A stretch of DNA of 64,000 nucleotides. Origin: Chondrosia reniformis (taxonomy: Eukaryota > Porifera > Demospongiae > Chondrillida > Chondrillidae). Positions within the stretch are counted from its first letter, which is position 1; each line of letters begins with the position of its first letter. The DNA is taken from assembly GCA_947172415.1 (NCBI GenBank), contig OX359193.1, forward strand, positions 7,310,501 through 7,374,500. The letters are read 5' to 3'. Under the pieces are notes generated by a model. The model was not told the DNA's origin. It saw nothing but the letters and a program-made list of their open reading frames with translations, and did no database searches. The translations under genes and the position numbers were made by a program. Shown one piece after another: positions 11,301 through 23,500 of the stretch.

Positions 11301-14300
11301 TTATCTGACAGCTGTCATGCTCACAATGAATGTAGTTATCTGACAGCTGTCATGCTCACAATGAATGTAGTTATCTGACAGCTGTCATGCTCACAATGAA
11401 TGTAGTTATCTGACAACTGTCATGCTCACAATGAATGTAGTTATCTGACAGCTGTCATGCTCACAATGAATGTAGTTATCTGACAGCTGTCATGCTCACA
11501 ATGAATGTAGTTATCTGACAGCTGTCATGCTCACAATGAATGGAACTATCTGGCAGCTGTCATTACAGGGTGATGTTTACCAGATACTGTACTCTTGCAC
11601 ATACCATATTCCTCTAACTCAACAATGAAAGATAAGACTTATTCCATGTGACTTTGAGCCAGTTTTCTTTATTGAATTGGCTGAACTACTTAATTAAGCT
11701 ACATTGCTGCCCAAAGTCATTAACCATGTTCACTGTAGGCGGTGGTACACAAATACACAATCTATTTGCTACATTCAGCTAACCATCACCATATTGAAAT
11801 AGTTTCATATGGTGCACTGTACAATAGCCACTAAAGTGGTTATTCAATCTTCAATTTTACTTTTGGCTCTGAATTCATTGCTACAGTTTCAATGTATACC
11901 ACCCTTTAACTTCTTTTTGAGATAAGGACTTCCAAATATGGTATAATGGTTAATGGTCCATTGTAAAACAGTCATCAATCACCGACAGTTACTCAACCAA
12001 TCACAAATGTAAAGTGTCATAGCAGCCCAACTTGTACACCTGATACATCTCCTTCACCTAGTATCTCAATGAAGGTCAATTGACCACTCAAATCAGCCAT
12101 CTACAAGTCTTTGTTATTGAAATTGGACCCTCTTACTAACACACTCAAAACAATGAGTGTATTCACCTTCTCCTTGTAATCAGGTTGAGTTCACCCCTTG
12201 ATGTTAATCTTTGACCAAACAATCTACAGGTATGTCGAAAACTCTAACCTTGTTTTGTGAGTGTCCAATCCTCTATGACATCACCACGGTAACCAGATAC
12301 GGTGTTTCAGTTGTGTCTTAGTTTGAAGAATATATCAAGAGTTATATGATTACAGACAGTTTTGACATATCAGACTTTGCCCAAGGCTATCAGGACGGCT
12401 CAGACTAAATGAGGTCACATTACAGACCCTGAAAAAGAAACTAATTAATTATGATTATGTCAAAGTTATCTTTAAATATCTTTAATAGTGCAGACTTTTC
12501 ACCCAAAGGGTCAGTTATGTGAATTTCTAGATCTCCAAATATAGTCTTATAATTGTAATTAGATGATCAAGATGTGGTAGAAACATGTACATGTGATAAA
12601 GTGACAGACAGGAATTCGTTTATCAAATAAATATTCAAATCATTTGAATAATGTCACTTATAATTCCTCTGTCATTGTACTTTTGTGGGAAGATCTTTTT
12701 AATTTAACTTGTAATTTGGAGGTTCATGAATATTCTATAAATTGTGTGGGTGGATTGGGAAACCTGGCATAGATAGAGGAGGCCTTGTAAAGCCATTGTG
12801 TTACACCAGAAGTCATTAAATATCAATTATAAGCTTCCTTTGTATATGCCATCCATGCGTTATATGTAGGACTCTGTGGGCTTCTGGAGATAAGGGAGTT
12901 ATGGCTTACACCATCTTATTAGCAGATAGATTAAAATCCCTCTCAACTCTCGGACTTGTTTTAATGGATTTTTCTTTCATGTCTTATCTTAAGTTATGAA
13001 TTAATCTTTATAATTCCCAAATAATGACATTCTGCAGGATTCTGTGTAAATGGACCTATTGTCACCTAATTTACTCTTCAAAGCCAACTTTAAGACCAGG
13101 AATTTTTCACATAATGAATCAATTAGTCACAGTTCATTCTGCGATGTCCTGTAACCCTGACTTACATGTGCTATATTTACTGTAGCCTCGTCTTATCTAA
13201 TATATGTCACACATCAGCTATCCATCACCCCACCCCTGTTTGTGTTAAGGTATAATCTCCTTTCAAAGAACTTTATCAGAATGACGTAATGATGTAATGC
13301 AAGAAAGCATATTATACGATGTAGCAATATTTTCAAAGTTTAAATGAAGAATGTCACGTTCTCTGATAAAAGCCTGATGGTAGGAATACCTCTCTGACCT
13401 GGTTAATGAAGCTCAAATATAAAATGTACGTCTTCTCTAAGGCTTTATTAACACAAGTTGTTCTGGTTCAACTGTGTATCCTGTTTGGAATATAAAGGTA
13501 CATTCTATGGCTACTTAGGAATAAGCTGTTATCAAATTTCAATTGAAAATGACTGAATGGGAGTATTCATCTTGTTTAGGTCCCAGTGCTTTCCATACAT
13601 TCAGAAGGTTTTGTAAAAAGCTGTTATTATGAAAACTTCAATACACTGTTATCTCCTTATGGTATTCACTGAATTACTTTTGACCTGTCAGTGTTATGAA
13701 CTTAATTTTTATTCGAGTGATTATCTGCTGAATGCATTTTGCCTACTGATAACTTATCAATACTAAACCATTTACTGTCTTCATTTATTCACTTTCACAG
13801 CTAGAACAATCCTGCAGTTTAATTTTTGAATTGATTGTGTCATCCTATTTCTATGCTCTTTCTGTAGATGAACAGTTTTTGTTGAAACGTCTTGCAGATG
13901 CAGCCATAGATATATACAGCATGGCTGTAACACTTTCCAGGTGGGTTGGTCAAACACCAAAATCGTAAACTGTTAACATCAAGCATTAGAAGTGTATTTG
14001 AGCAGCATGTTGTAAAGGTCAATGGAGTGTGGTTTGACCCGTGTTAAAGCATTGACCCTCTCTGATGGAGGCTATTGAGCTAATGAAGAGGTAGTGTGCT
14101 TAGGGAAATGCCTAACATATTGTATCAACCAGAACATGTGTTTAAGGTTACCCATAAATACTCAACCAGGGGTCATTGAACAGAAACAATACGAGTTTAT
14201 CTGGGTTGAAATATGTCAATGTTTATGTTTCTATGTGAACAATTGTCACTTGTTTTATGTTTTTTGTTGCATGAATATGCTGAGATTCCCATGTAAGCAA

Positions 14301-15183
14301 TAGATAGAACTTAAAAGAACACAACTGTTCTGTGGGAAGTAATGAGCGCTATCTAGTTCAGGTGATATTGTTGCTAGGTAACTGCAGTTAGTTGTCCTTT
14401 TGGAGCAGACATCATCAAGATTTCTTATCACAAGGGGGACAAAGTACAATTTCAAGGGGCAAACCTAGTTCAATGTTTGTTTGCTATCAAAATTGACTCT
14501 CTTCAAGAAGGGAGAAATATTTTTAAGAGGGGCTAATGCCCCCTTATCCCCTAAAAGAAACTCTGTTATTGGAGTAGCATTTTTGCCAATGACCTCTAAT
14601 ACTGAATAGAAACAATTCCTTGATTAAGAATGCTAAATATGCAGGAGACCTGGGATAGTATTGCAAAGGCCAATCTATGCAACTTTGTAAGCTTGCCTGT
14701 GCACAAATAAGGATCAATGTAATGGCTGTTTTAAAATTATAGCTTCAGCTATCCAAACCTAGTATAACCTAGTATAACCTAGTATAAGAAAGTTACAAAC
14801 GCATATACATTCTCAAGGTAAGAAACCTCTGGGCTGAACATTGCTGATCGTGCAAATCCATATAAATTATTGTCATCCGATATGATACTGTGAGACGCAT
14901 TGTTGCACAATTATTATTTCATCAATCAATAGCTTAATTATTTCTGTATGACGTATGTGTCTATAGAGCATCGAGGTCCCTGGATCTGAAGGTTAGCACG
15001 TCTGAGTACGAGACTGTCATGACTAAAACCTTTTGTGCTGAGGCTTTTCAAAGAGCCAAAACTAACCTAACCAACCTGAAGAATAGCCAGGCACTGACCA
15101 TGGATGGAAATTTGAAGTCTATTGCCAAGGAGATTTGTAGCAGTACTAGTGGCGCCAAGCAACAGCATCCACTCGGCTTTTAG
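5305..15183 (+). CDS. ACADVL: Very-long-chain acyl-CoA dehydrogenase, mitochondrial
   Basis: Twenty exons used per transcript: 5305-5433, 5571-5643, 5708-5772, 5840-5932, 6779-6820, 7087-7155 (or 7176-7244), 7313-7378, 7519-7584, 7643-7710, 7787-7967, 8485-8530, 8607-8710, 9753-9857, 9925-10047, 10116-10142, 10200-10301, 10621-10718, 10791-10936, 13868-13940 and 14967-15183. They give 630 aa. The first exon has a basic, Ser-rich start ([16 protein letters not shown]) typical of a mitochondrial presequence; in-frame upstream ATGs leave the start uncertain. [12 protein letters not shown] and GSKIWISNGG are FAD/substrate motifs of the family. [11 protein letters not shown] carries the catalytic Glu. 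The C-terminal extension ending HPLGF is the membrane-associating region specific to VLCAD/ACAD9. The enzyme performs the first step of long-chain fatty-acid beta-oxidation. Oddities: a duplicated exon pair, a 27-nt microexon, and a GC-AG intron at 9858-9924. Confidence 0.96.
5452..5539. promoter_or_regulatory. Cluster of three X-box-like palindromes in ACADVL intron 1
   Basis: gttaccatggcaat (5452-5465), gatgccatggtaac (5489-5502) and gttaccatggtgat (5526-5539) each resemble the RFX-factor X-box palindrome. They lie about 550-640 bp upstream of the start of the centriolar gene TUBE1. They are also part of a locally repeated sequence, so a regulatory role is only an inference. Confidence 0.35.
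6150..6306. repeat. Minisatellite, 26-bp unit, about 6 copies, in an ACADVL intron
   Basis: Units of ggttgcattagacaggtacc plus acaggt, in the intron between exons 5840-5932 and 6779-6820. Variants differ at a single G/A. Confidence 0.95.
7087..7155 (+). other. ACADVL: ACADVL alternative exon, copy a (69 nt)
   Basis: This exon is flanked by acatag and gtatgt. It encodes 23 residues, [20 protein letters not shown] then AHQ. It matches the vertebrate VLCAD sequence at this place ([12 protein letters not shown]). It is phase 0 at both ends, so either copy alone keeps the frame. Confidence 0.92.
7176..7244 (+). other. ACADVL: ACADVL alternative exon, copy b (69 nt)
   Basis: Second exon of identical length and phase, encoding [20 protein letters not shown] then AHQ. 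It aligns with copy a over its full length, with shared DLGV and AHQ. It starts only 20 nt after the donor of copy a, between a tgtag acceptor and a gtgact donor. The two are best read as mutually exclusive exons. Confidence 0.88.
8780..9752. other. ACADVL: ACADVL intron interior, AT-rich, nothing recognised
   Basis: Intron 8711-9752, just over 1 kb. An ORF of 112 codons at 9219-9557 resembles no family I know and reads across ordinary AT-rich sequence. One ccatggcaac palindrome-like site lies near 9407-9417. Confidence 0.5.
11205..11565. repeat. Minisatellite, 35-bp unit, about 10 copies, in an ACADVL intron
   Basis: Units of gctgtcatgctcacaatgaa plus tgtagttatctgaca, in the 2.9-kb intron 10937-13867. 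The copies are almost identical, with one alternating A/G site and a diverged last copy. Confidence 0.96.
11570..13867. other. ACADVL: Rest of the largest ACADVL intron, nothing recognised
   Basis: About 2.3 kb of unique AT-rich sequence up to the acceptor at 13861-13867. I found no coding segment, no RNA gene and no transposon ends. Confidence 0.5.
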
Positions 15184-15861
15184 CTGACACTCTCTACAAA
15201 CTATATTGTTAATACATTGCAACATAATATGTACATTTGAAGTTATAAATCATCTGGCATAAGTACCAGTAAGAAACATGAAATACATACAACACATTCA
15301 AAATCACTATCAGAGAATGTGCAATTACTCATTGAGTATATAGGGATAGCGGCCACTCTCTACAATATATTATCAATTATCATCTCACATACGTATATAC
15401 ATCAAGACAACATCTAATGCATTATAGAGGTCAGCCATATTTCTTTTATCACTTTATAATTAATTAAGAGATTTCTCCTTGATTCTGACACATATGTGCA
15501 TGCATGTAATGTATTCAATAGAATGTTTTATCTAATGAGATGTTATTTTATAGGACAATGCAACTGATTCATATTATATTACTATCATATAATTCAATAT
15601 CTTCTCCTTCATTGTAAATTTAATTAACAATAATGAAATGAATTTGATATAGGTATACCTATGTAATAGAAAAAATATAAATTAATAAGTATATCATAAT
15701 GTGTGTAGTATAATCTGCCACACAGAGTTAAATATACATGAATGAAGAGCACGATATTGATCATTAAACCACAATATTTCTATATTCATGCAATGGTATG
15801 TAAGTTTCACTAAATATTTAATGAGGCCTTATTACTACATATTCTAATAAAGCAAGAAAGA
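15184..15861. other. Convergent 3' spacer of ACADVL and MPDU1
   Basis: AT-rich sequence between the stop codons of two convergent genes, probably the 3' UTRs of both. No other feature recognised. Confidence 0.65.
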
Positions 15862-18792
15862 CTATTTCTTCTTCTTGTCATCCAAAGACACCCCGGAGTT
15901 CCAGTACAGTAGGAACTGAAAGACGATGGCTGTATTTAAAAGCAGTCCTACGAGGTAGCTACCAAGCATCAGGACATCGCCCGTCTCCTGCAGGGTGGTG
16001 AACACCCGTGCCACAGACCCGCCCCAGAGCATGAAGGCGGATATAAAGGCAAGCTGTCCAGTGCTCTTTGCAAGATACGTATGGTAAATCTGCGTGGACT
16101 GTAAACAGAAGAAAAATGAGTATAAATAACACAATACAAGAAATAATAGCCAACATCTCTACTATTTTTAGCAGAAATTAGAGATCAATGAAGGTGACAT
16201 TAATTGAATGACTGTTAATAGTGACACAGGTTCAACAAGAATTCACTTGTCTGTCTTCTGCTTATTATCATCCACTCTAATCTAGGTCTGCCTAATGTCC
16301 TGGAATTCCTTTAAGTAATACTGTCCCCACAAGTTGACAAGAACATTGTATGCAATTAGAAGTGTATAAACATGGTATTCCATGAAATCTACATCTTTGT
16401 CATTTTCCATTTGGGTTGAAATTTTTTTAATTGGCTGATGAATTCATATTGAAGCAAATTAAAACTGAAGCTGTAACCACAAATATACAACTGTATATTC
16501 ATAGTAGTCTTATTTACTGCCTTATCATAACATCTTATGATTAATGACAGTTGAATAGGCTCCAACACTTTCAAACTAAAAATTGGTTCAGTTCATAAGT
16601 TGGTCTGAATGGGTCACCATTAAGGTCAAAGGTTTATGTAGTTGGGAGAGATGGTTGACTGCCATACCACACTTACAATTAAGTATTATTCATTTAAGGA
16701 AACGGTTTGAAATACTGCTTAGTTCTTTCTTCTTTGCTGGTGAAATATGAAATTGCTATTTATTTTTCCATAAAATCAGATTTGCCAATGTATAGCGATT
16801 AAAGGTAATTTACCTTGCTAATACATATAAATACACCTTTAATAAACACAATTTGATAAATCTAATAAAATTTACAAAATAGTGTTAAACAGAGATTTCT
16901 TGACGTTATATTAACTTTGGCAAAAAAAGAAAATGTAAGAATACAGTATATTTCTGTAACCCACTTGTAAACTTAAAATCAAAATATCCTATAACATCAT
17001 AAGTGGAGACAGCTATTTAAAACAATGGCAGGCTCAAAATAACCATGGTTACAACTGCACCTGCTAATTTATGACCTGGCAACCATATATGGCAGCTTCA
17101 CCCACCTAGTAACCACTGCCATCTTCACCAAACACCAATTTAAATTTAATCTTCTTATAGATATATTACCATGGTAACAGTAATGGTAAGGGCAGTTAGA
17201 GGTCACTGTCCCTAATATCATTACAATTAGATAAAGAAGTGATATATACACCATACACTGCAGACAAAGGAACATATAGTAAAACGATACATAATACTAT
17301 GAAGAATTAAAAAATACTGATAACTAGTGATATAATGAGTTTGTATTACAGGTGACAAAATTACATTATTAGACGAGAACATGTGGTGATCGGTTGTGTT
17401 ACATGTTAGGGTATGTGGGAGCCAGATGGCAGCACACTGGTGACAGATGGAAGAGGAGAGCATACAGTAAAACCACACAGCTCTACTAGGAAGAACAACG
17501 GCAGTTTACCTCTAAAGGTGCTCACGGTACAATCTCACTCAGTGAAGTTGGAAAAATGGTTGTGCAATAATTGAGTACAGATGATGCGTATGTTAACTAC
17601 AGGTAGTCACTTTGTCTTGCTATTGTTCCATCGTGTATAGTATCGACTGCTACTACCTTGGCAACAAGATAAGTAGACTACATACAATAGACTGGCTGGC
17701 GACCAGAAAAGGAATACCATTGTTGTCACGGCAACATGATAAGTAGACTACATACAATAGACTGGCTGGCGACCCGAAAAGGAATACCATTGTTGTCATG
17801 GCAACATGATAAGTAGACTACATACAATAGACTGGCTGGCGACCCGAAAAGGAATACCATTGTTGTCATGGCAACATGATAAGTAGACTACATACAATAG
17901 ACCTGGCTGGCGACTAGACAGGGAATACCATCACACATAGGTGTTGCCATGGTAACATGATAGGTAGACTGCATACAATAGGCTCACCCTGCTAGTAATT
18001 AGAATCGGGATGCCACAGCTCTGCAGAAACGCCAGCACAGCACTGCTAGCCAGACCAGAGATGAGATAGTACATGAATCCTAGAGTGAGCACTGTATAGA
18101 GGAGTCCTGATGAATACTGCTTCCGATATAAAAAGATCAATATTGTAATCAGGAACACTTGGATGGTCAAAAACAGGCTTTCTCCATAAGTACTACAAAA
18201 TGACAATCCTTCAGATGTGATATTAACATCCCTTCCATTGTATCATGATTCAGTAGGCATTATTTAGACTCTTTGCCATTTGGCTACCTTACAGTGGTCC
18301 CAGATTATAATCCTACTATTGTGAGCTAATACAGTACATACCTGAATGGGAAGGCTTTGGAGTAGTTGTATGTAAATGTGAAGAGGTAACAGTACATCTC
18401 CAAAATGACCGAAAACAGGCTTAGTCCTTCTACAGAACCTGCCCGTAGAATCTTCAAAATCTGTGGGATCTTTACTGTAGAGAAACAAAGGCTTGCAATT
18501 TACCATGATGCGATTAGCTGATTAATTAGGTAAGACAAATGAATTGGCTGATTAATTAGGTAAGACAAATGACTCACGTATTGCAGACCCTGCAACTAGA
18601 GATATTCCAATGTAGCGACTCAAAAACAGTCGAAAACAATCAGCTAAAATGGAAAAGATGGCTTTAGTCTATCGGCTTAAGTTAATAAACGTTAAATGAC
18701 TAACCATTTGTAAAATCAAAGTTTAGAAAGACTTTGTCATAGCAGTCGCCGGGGAGAAGGTAATGCAAGATAGACAGAAAATATTCAGCCAT
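15862..18792 (-). CDS. MPDU1: Mannose-P-dolichol utilization defect 1 protein (PQ-loop family)
   Basis: Five minus-strand exons: 18705-18792 (ATG 18790-18792), 18578-18643, 18342-18474, 17988-18192 and 15862-16098, giving 242 aa. The N-terminus MAEYFLSILHYLLPGDCYDK resembles human MPDU1 (LLPEKCYDQ). Next comes GISLVAGSAILKIPQILKIL, the first PQ-loop motif, with AGSVEGLSL. The last exon has STGQLAFISAFMLWGGSVAR and TTLQETGDVLM, the second repeat, and it ends in a basic KKKK tail suited to ER retention. MPDU1 is a multi-pass ER protein needed for use of dolichol-phosphate-mannose and -glucose in N-glycan and GPI synthesis. Its length is near the usual 247 aa. The last intron (16099-17987) holds a 70-bp minisatellite. 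Confidence 0.93.
17660..17985. repeat. Minisatellite, 70-bp unit, 4-5 copies, in an MPDU1 intron
   Basis: Repeats starting at 17671, 17741, 17811 and 17881 (aagtagactacatacaatag), with a degenerate fifth copy ending next to exon 17988-18192. Each unit contains tgtcatggcaacatgat. The last contains gttgccatggtaac at 17942-17955, a strong match to the RFX X-box palindrome. Confidence 0.95.
18510..18570. repeat. Two-copy tandem duplication, 26 bp
   Basis: Two adjacent copies of gctgattaattaggtaagac in the second intron of MPDU1, just beside the donor of exon 18578-18643. Confidence 0.8.
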
Positions 18793-19129
18793 TTTGTTGG
18801 CCTTTAATGATTACGAAATCATGTGTCACTTATTAAATAAAGTTAATTGATTATCTATATTTTGGAATCTGACGCGTGTTTGTATTTAGTATTATGTAAG
18901 CAGCTGCCAAACGTTGACCTCATGAATATGCTCAGACATGTAGACAACCAGTGCGGAGCCTACTACAATTTATATGCATATGTACAAAGTATGAATTCAC
19001 TTTATTTAAATGATGATAAAAGAGCGGGATGGATGGAATGGTGGAATTAAACAATAAAAAGACACAGTTGTTGCATTCTTAAATGTATAAATTATTTCAA
19101 GTATAAGTGGAGAGGGAATAATTAATTAA
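18793..19129. other. Spacer between MPDU1 start and SoxB 3' end
   Basis: 337 bp that must contain both the MPDU1 promoter and the SoxB 3' UTR. A 67-codon plus-strand ORF at 18847-19050 resembles no family and is probably chance. Confidence 0.55.
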
Positions 19130-20218
19130 TCAGCTGGAAGTAGTTGATACGTGAATAGGTGTTGGGACTAGGAAAATCTGGTTGCCTGTCCCTGCTGTAA
19201 CTAGGATGGGCTGTGCTTGGGCAAGTAGCTGCGGTTGTAGTATTACCTGTGAAGGGCTCTGTTGTGATGACTGGAGCTTTTGCCAAAGGCATGCTATGCA
19301 CTTTCCACATTGCAAACCAGACCCTGCAATGCATGTTTGCTGCAGGCCTGGGAGGGGGGCAAGTGACCTGGGCTGCATCACTGCCATTTGCTGCATTGCA
19401 GAAGCAGTGGAGACAGCTAAAACCACTTTGGGCTGGGAAAGAGAATTTGGCATCAGGGCTGCTTGTGGACCAGGTGAAACTGCTGCATTTGTGGCAGGCA
19501 CAATCTGAGAGACTGTTGGAGGACTGGAAATGACAGAAGTGAATTGTACTGCACTGTGATCTCCTTCAGAGTGCTGTATTGTCGTTCTTTTTCCGATAGA
19601 GTCGCCTACAGGGTAGCTGCTGATTGAGGAGGTGCTACTACATCTACTGTCAGAGGTTAGACCTTCCTGCTTCTCTTCCGATACAAACGACACAGAAGAG
19701 CTGACTGGGGAGCTAGTGAAGCGGGTTTGCAAGGGAGAAGTCACTATGGAAGACATAGGAACCTGCTGCCCGACCACAATGCCCTCAGTATTCTGGCTGA
19801 CGGTTGGCATATAGCACCCAGGTATTAGGTAGGGCACCGGTGCCGATGGAGCCAAAGGAGAATTCATTATCGGCTCCATATCGCTACCTGACTCCACTGA
19901 AATACTGTGACGGTGGTGATAAGGGGGGCCAGAATCGCGACGCAACGCACCTGGAGTTTTCGGCTTGCGCCGAGGTCGATATTTATAATCAGGGTAATCC
20001 TTCATATGTTGTTTCCTGATTAATTTTGCTTCTTCGATGAATGGCAATTTTTCCGGATCTGGTAGTGCCTTCCACTCTGCTCCTAATCGTCGGCTAATTT
20101 CAGAATTATGCAGTCTAGGATTCTCTTGTGCAAGCTTTCTTCGCTTCTCCCTGGACCAGACCATGAAGGCGTTCATTGGTCGTTTAATATGATCGGGCGA
20201 TCGCGACATCGTCATCAT
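19130..20218 (-). CDS. SoxB-type HMG-box transcription factor, intronless
   Basis: A single open frame of 362 codons on the minus strand, ATG 20216-20218, stop 19130-19132. Residues about 8-86 form a complete Sox HMG box: [20 protein letters not shown], then [17 protein letters not shown] and [14 protein letters not shown]. The [11 protein letters not shown] signature and YKYRPRRK tail are those of group B Sox proteins, which bind the minor groove at ACAAWG-like sites. The C-terminal two thirds is Ser/Gln/Pro-rich with no other domain, as in a transactivation region. It contains an unusual Cys-rich stretch, [13 protein letters not shown]. Most animal SoxB genes are single-exon. The paralogue (SoxB1 or B2) cannot be fixed by eye. 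Confidence 0.96.
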   Translation of the reverse strand: MMTMSRSPDHIKRPMNAFMVWSREKRRKLAQENPRLHNSEISRRLGAEWKALPDPEKLPFIEEAKLIRKQHMKDYPDYKYRPRRKPKTPGALRRDSGPPYHHRHSISVESGSDMEPIMNSPLAPSAPVPYLIPGCYMPTVSQNTEGIVVGQQVPMSSIVTSPLQTRFTSSPVSSSVSFVSEEKQEGLTSDSRCSSTSSISSYPVGDSIGKRTTIQHSEGDHSAVQFTSVISSPPTVSQIVPATNAAVSPGPQAALMPNSLSQPKVVLAVSTASAMQQMAVMQPRSLAPLPGLQQTCIAGSGLQCGKCIACLWQKLQSSQQSPSQVILQPQLLAQAQPILVTAGTGNQIFLVPTPIHVSTTSS

Positions 20219-20268
20219 CACTCTGTGCTGAGACGAACTAAATTATAAGCCAAATTGAGGATATTCAT

Positions 20269-20277
20269 CTTTATATA
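20269..20277 (-). promoter_or_regulatory. TATA box of SoxB
   Basis: On the minus strand the sequence reads TATATAAAG, about 50 nt upstream of the SoxB ATG. This would give a start site near 20245 and a very short 5' UTR. The 20222-20578 spacer otherwise holds this promoter and the ARGLU1 3' UTR. Confidence 0.6.
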
Positions 20278-20578
20278 CCTACCCGCACTAGCTCAATGAT
20301 AACAAATTATTCATCCAAAAATGAAAGGAATGCGGTTTTGCTATCCAACCTTAAATAGAACGTGCCCATATGTTTCAAACTGGTAAGCCAATAACAGTAA
20401 TAAGTGTGTCATACTATAGTCTTTCAATGAGCCATATCAGGGGTGGGTGAAGAAGCTTTTAATACAAATCCAGTTTAGCAATTCCAGATTTGTTACAAAT
20501 ACATGCATAAAGTGAGAAACTCAAGTGTAATACAGTAATGACTTGAACAAATTACAACAACTTCAATAATAAGGAAAA

Positions 20579-23500
20579 TCAGGTACGAGTTTTGAGTCCA
20601 AAACTAACTTTCGGTCTAACATTTCCTTTTTTATTCAAAATAATATCTTGCTGTAGTCTCTGCGCCTGGTCTTTTTCTCTCTGAAATGCGTTTCTTTCCA
20701 AATGTAACTTCTGCTTTTCCTCAAGCAAAGATAGCCTCTCTTGTTCCTGAAGATTCAAAGGAAGTGTTACGAAGATGAACGGACACACCCGTCTGCCAAG
20801 ACCACACTTAAAGAAACTTTACAATCAATAGCGGTTAAACTTTCTCAATTATTGTGATCATTCAGAAAACTTTCTGCTTCATTGATCAACAGGTACATAA
20901 ACAGAACATGTACACAGAAAATAAACAAAATTATAGAAAAGGGCCAATCAAATTGGATTTATTAAAATTATTTATTCTATTAATTTGCAACAAGCATAGC
21001 TCAAGATACAAAAAGTAATAAACATTCCTTCTAACATACACAGGTAAAATAGTTTCTATTAGCTTCAGTAGTGCACTTGAAAAGTGGACAACGTTAGATA
21101 CATACTGTATGCAGGTTAATTTTGTTGGAAAACACAATCAATACAGTAGAAAGTATTGGATTACATACTAAAGTGGATCTTTATAAAAAAAATCTGTACA
21201 TTAGGCAAAGAATCAGAAGTCCAATAGAGAGGAGAAGCTTAGTTTGAGAGGGATTATGAAGAGTGCAACAGAGAATGGATGGGGCAAAGGAGGAGAAACA
21301 TCAGAAAAGAGAGGATTAGGAGGATGTGACACTGCTTTGGTGTACAAGGAAATCAGTTACAATATTTCACAAATAAAACTATGGGCAAAAGAGTGAATCC
21401 ATTTAAAGGAATGGGTCCAAATATTGGTTGGTTCAATGCAATCACCTGTGGTTCAATGATACCATAATTACACACTGTCATTGACTCTATTCACTAAGGA
21501 ACCATGTAAAGTACTCCCTCTAGAAGCCAACAAGTCAAGTTGTCAGAGTTCCGCCAAACATCTTAATGCAATTTAATTCATATCACATAACGAGAGAAGA
21601 CCTGGGAAAAGGCACCACAAAAGGTGTTATAAATGGCCTTTGGTTCAAAGAAAGCAACGTAGAGTGCTTCAAATATGGTGCTAAAAGTAATAACTTGCTA
21701 ATTAAGTGTCAATAAAGTTATATATTGCAACTTTTTGAGCTAAAGTGCTGTAAAGAAAACACAACACGCATCTACTAAACCCAAGCACCTCTGAAGACAA
21801 AGGCAATACAATGTATCGTGTGACATTACTGGCTTGTGGGAGACCTTCACAGGTAATTCTAGTTACCTGTTACCAACCAAGTACTACAATAGTAATGGCC
21901 TTATTCAGCGACCTCTGCTCAAAACCCACTAGCATTGGAATTCTAGTATAATGTACTAGACAGAATTAAGCAGAAAAACAACATTAAAAACATCTTGTAA
22001 GCAGCCACTATGGAATGTACATTGGCGTCTGATACAGTGTATTCAATTGAGGGCAGATCTTGTACACAATGATTGGTGGAGTTTAGGTATGGGGTAGGGC
22101 CAGCTTCTTGAGGTGATTTTACACTAAGAAATGTATCAACTACACACTTCAACAAGAAAAACACCACAGATAAAGTTACAAACATTTGACTACACATAGA
22201 TATAAACATTCACAGAAGCTAATACGTTGGGAGTAAATAAGCAATTATAATCCAATATTAGTTTATCACTTGTTAGTTTGGGTGTAGAGATTGTGGTAAC
22301 ACTAGCGAAATGGGCCTCAAATTGATATACTTTGGTTAAGCATGCACAAAACTGTTACATTGACAACAACACATTTCAGAGATAATGATGCCTGATAATT
22401 TAAAAACATGATAAATCTGCAGCATTAAAAGTCAATCAACCATTAGTGGGCACCTGTGATACAGTACTTCCACAATCAAATCGATAGATTCATGGCAACC
22501 ACAATGTTACATCTGCCTTCCCGTGACAATGCATGTAATGCGAGTACCCCAAACCGTGCAACCACAATGATTGATAAGGAACTGTACCTCCCTCCACACA
22601 CTTACTATCAAATGCTGGTTGCCTTGGAGCTTCTTTTCATACTCTTCCGCAGTTGTCTTGTGCGCTACCTGCTCCTTCTCAAGCTCCATCTAAAAGAGGA
22701 ATTAATTATTAGTAACTTTAGCCCCAAATAATTTACAGTAGCTCACTCAATGGAGTTAGATTATAGGATCTCGATATCAACTTATCTGATCCATTGATCT
22801 GGTCTTGAAAAATAAATCCACTATGTAGGTATCACAATTGTAGGGTTTAACCCTAATGATTTCTTCTCAATATGGCTGCATCCCACAAAATGTATAGCAT
22901 CACACTACCTCAGATAATTATTAAATCCACATCAACTAATACATTATGCAGACGAACTTAATTATATTCATATCCATGAGATAATGATATTCATAGTTTA
23001 CAAAGGAATATTTTACATAAGTGTTAGGATCAGAAAACAATAGTGCAGTTGTATTATACAGAAATTTCACACATTAACAAACTATGAATCTGCTTAACCA
23101 AGATGGAGACTAGAAGTGAAGTACATAAGTGGTACATATAGATTTGAAGATTTATCAATTTCACCTTAAGGTTGGCAATGGATTGCTCTAGTTCAGCTGT
23201 TGCTTTCTGGTGTTCTTCTCCGAGCACTTGTTCAAGGTGCTTCTTTATATCTTGAACACGCCGAGCAACTTCACCTTCTACGTATTCGTTTTGCTTCTTC
23301 AATTCTTCTGATACCTTTTTCGCAACTTGTTCATCAACTCGACGACGGATTTCCTCCTCCGAGGCTACATGCCTACAGTAGAGTAATCCAAACAGAATTA
23401 AAGGCATCAGCTGGTCTTAATCAGATAACAAGGTCCTAAAAGATAATCTACTCTTTGATCATTTGAAAAACAAGATATTTATTAATAATTTATCTACGTC

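Noticed and set aside
19182-19533. Plus-strand ORFs of 106-108 codons opposite SoxB
   Set aside because: Shadows of the SoxB coding strand with no recognisable domain.
21943-22209. Hydrophobic 88-codon minus-strand ORF in ARGLU1 intron 3
   Set aside because: No homology, no splice link to ARGLU1 exons, and AT-rich sequence readily gives hydrophobic frames.
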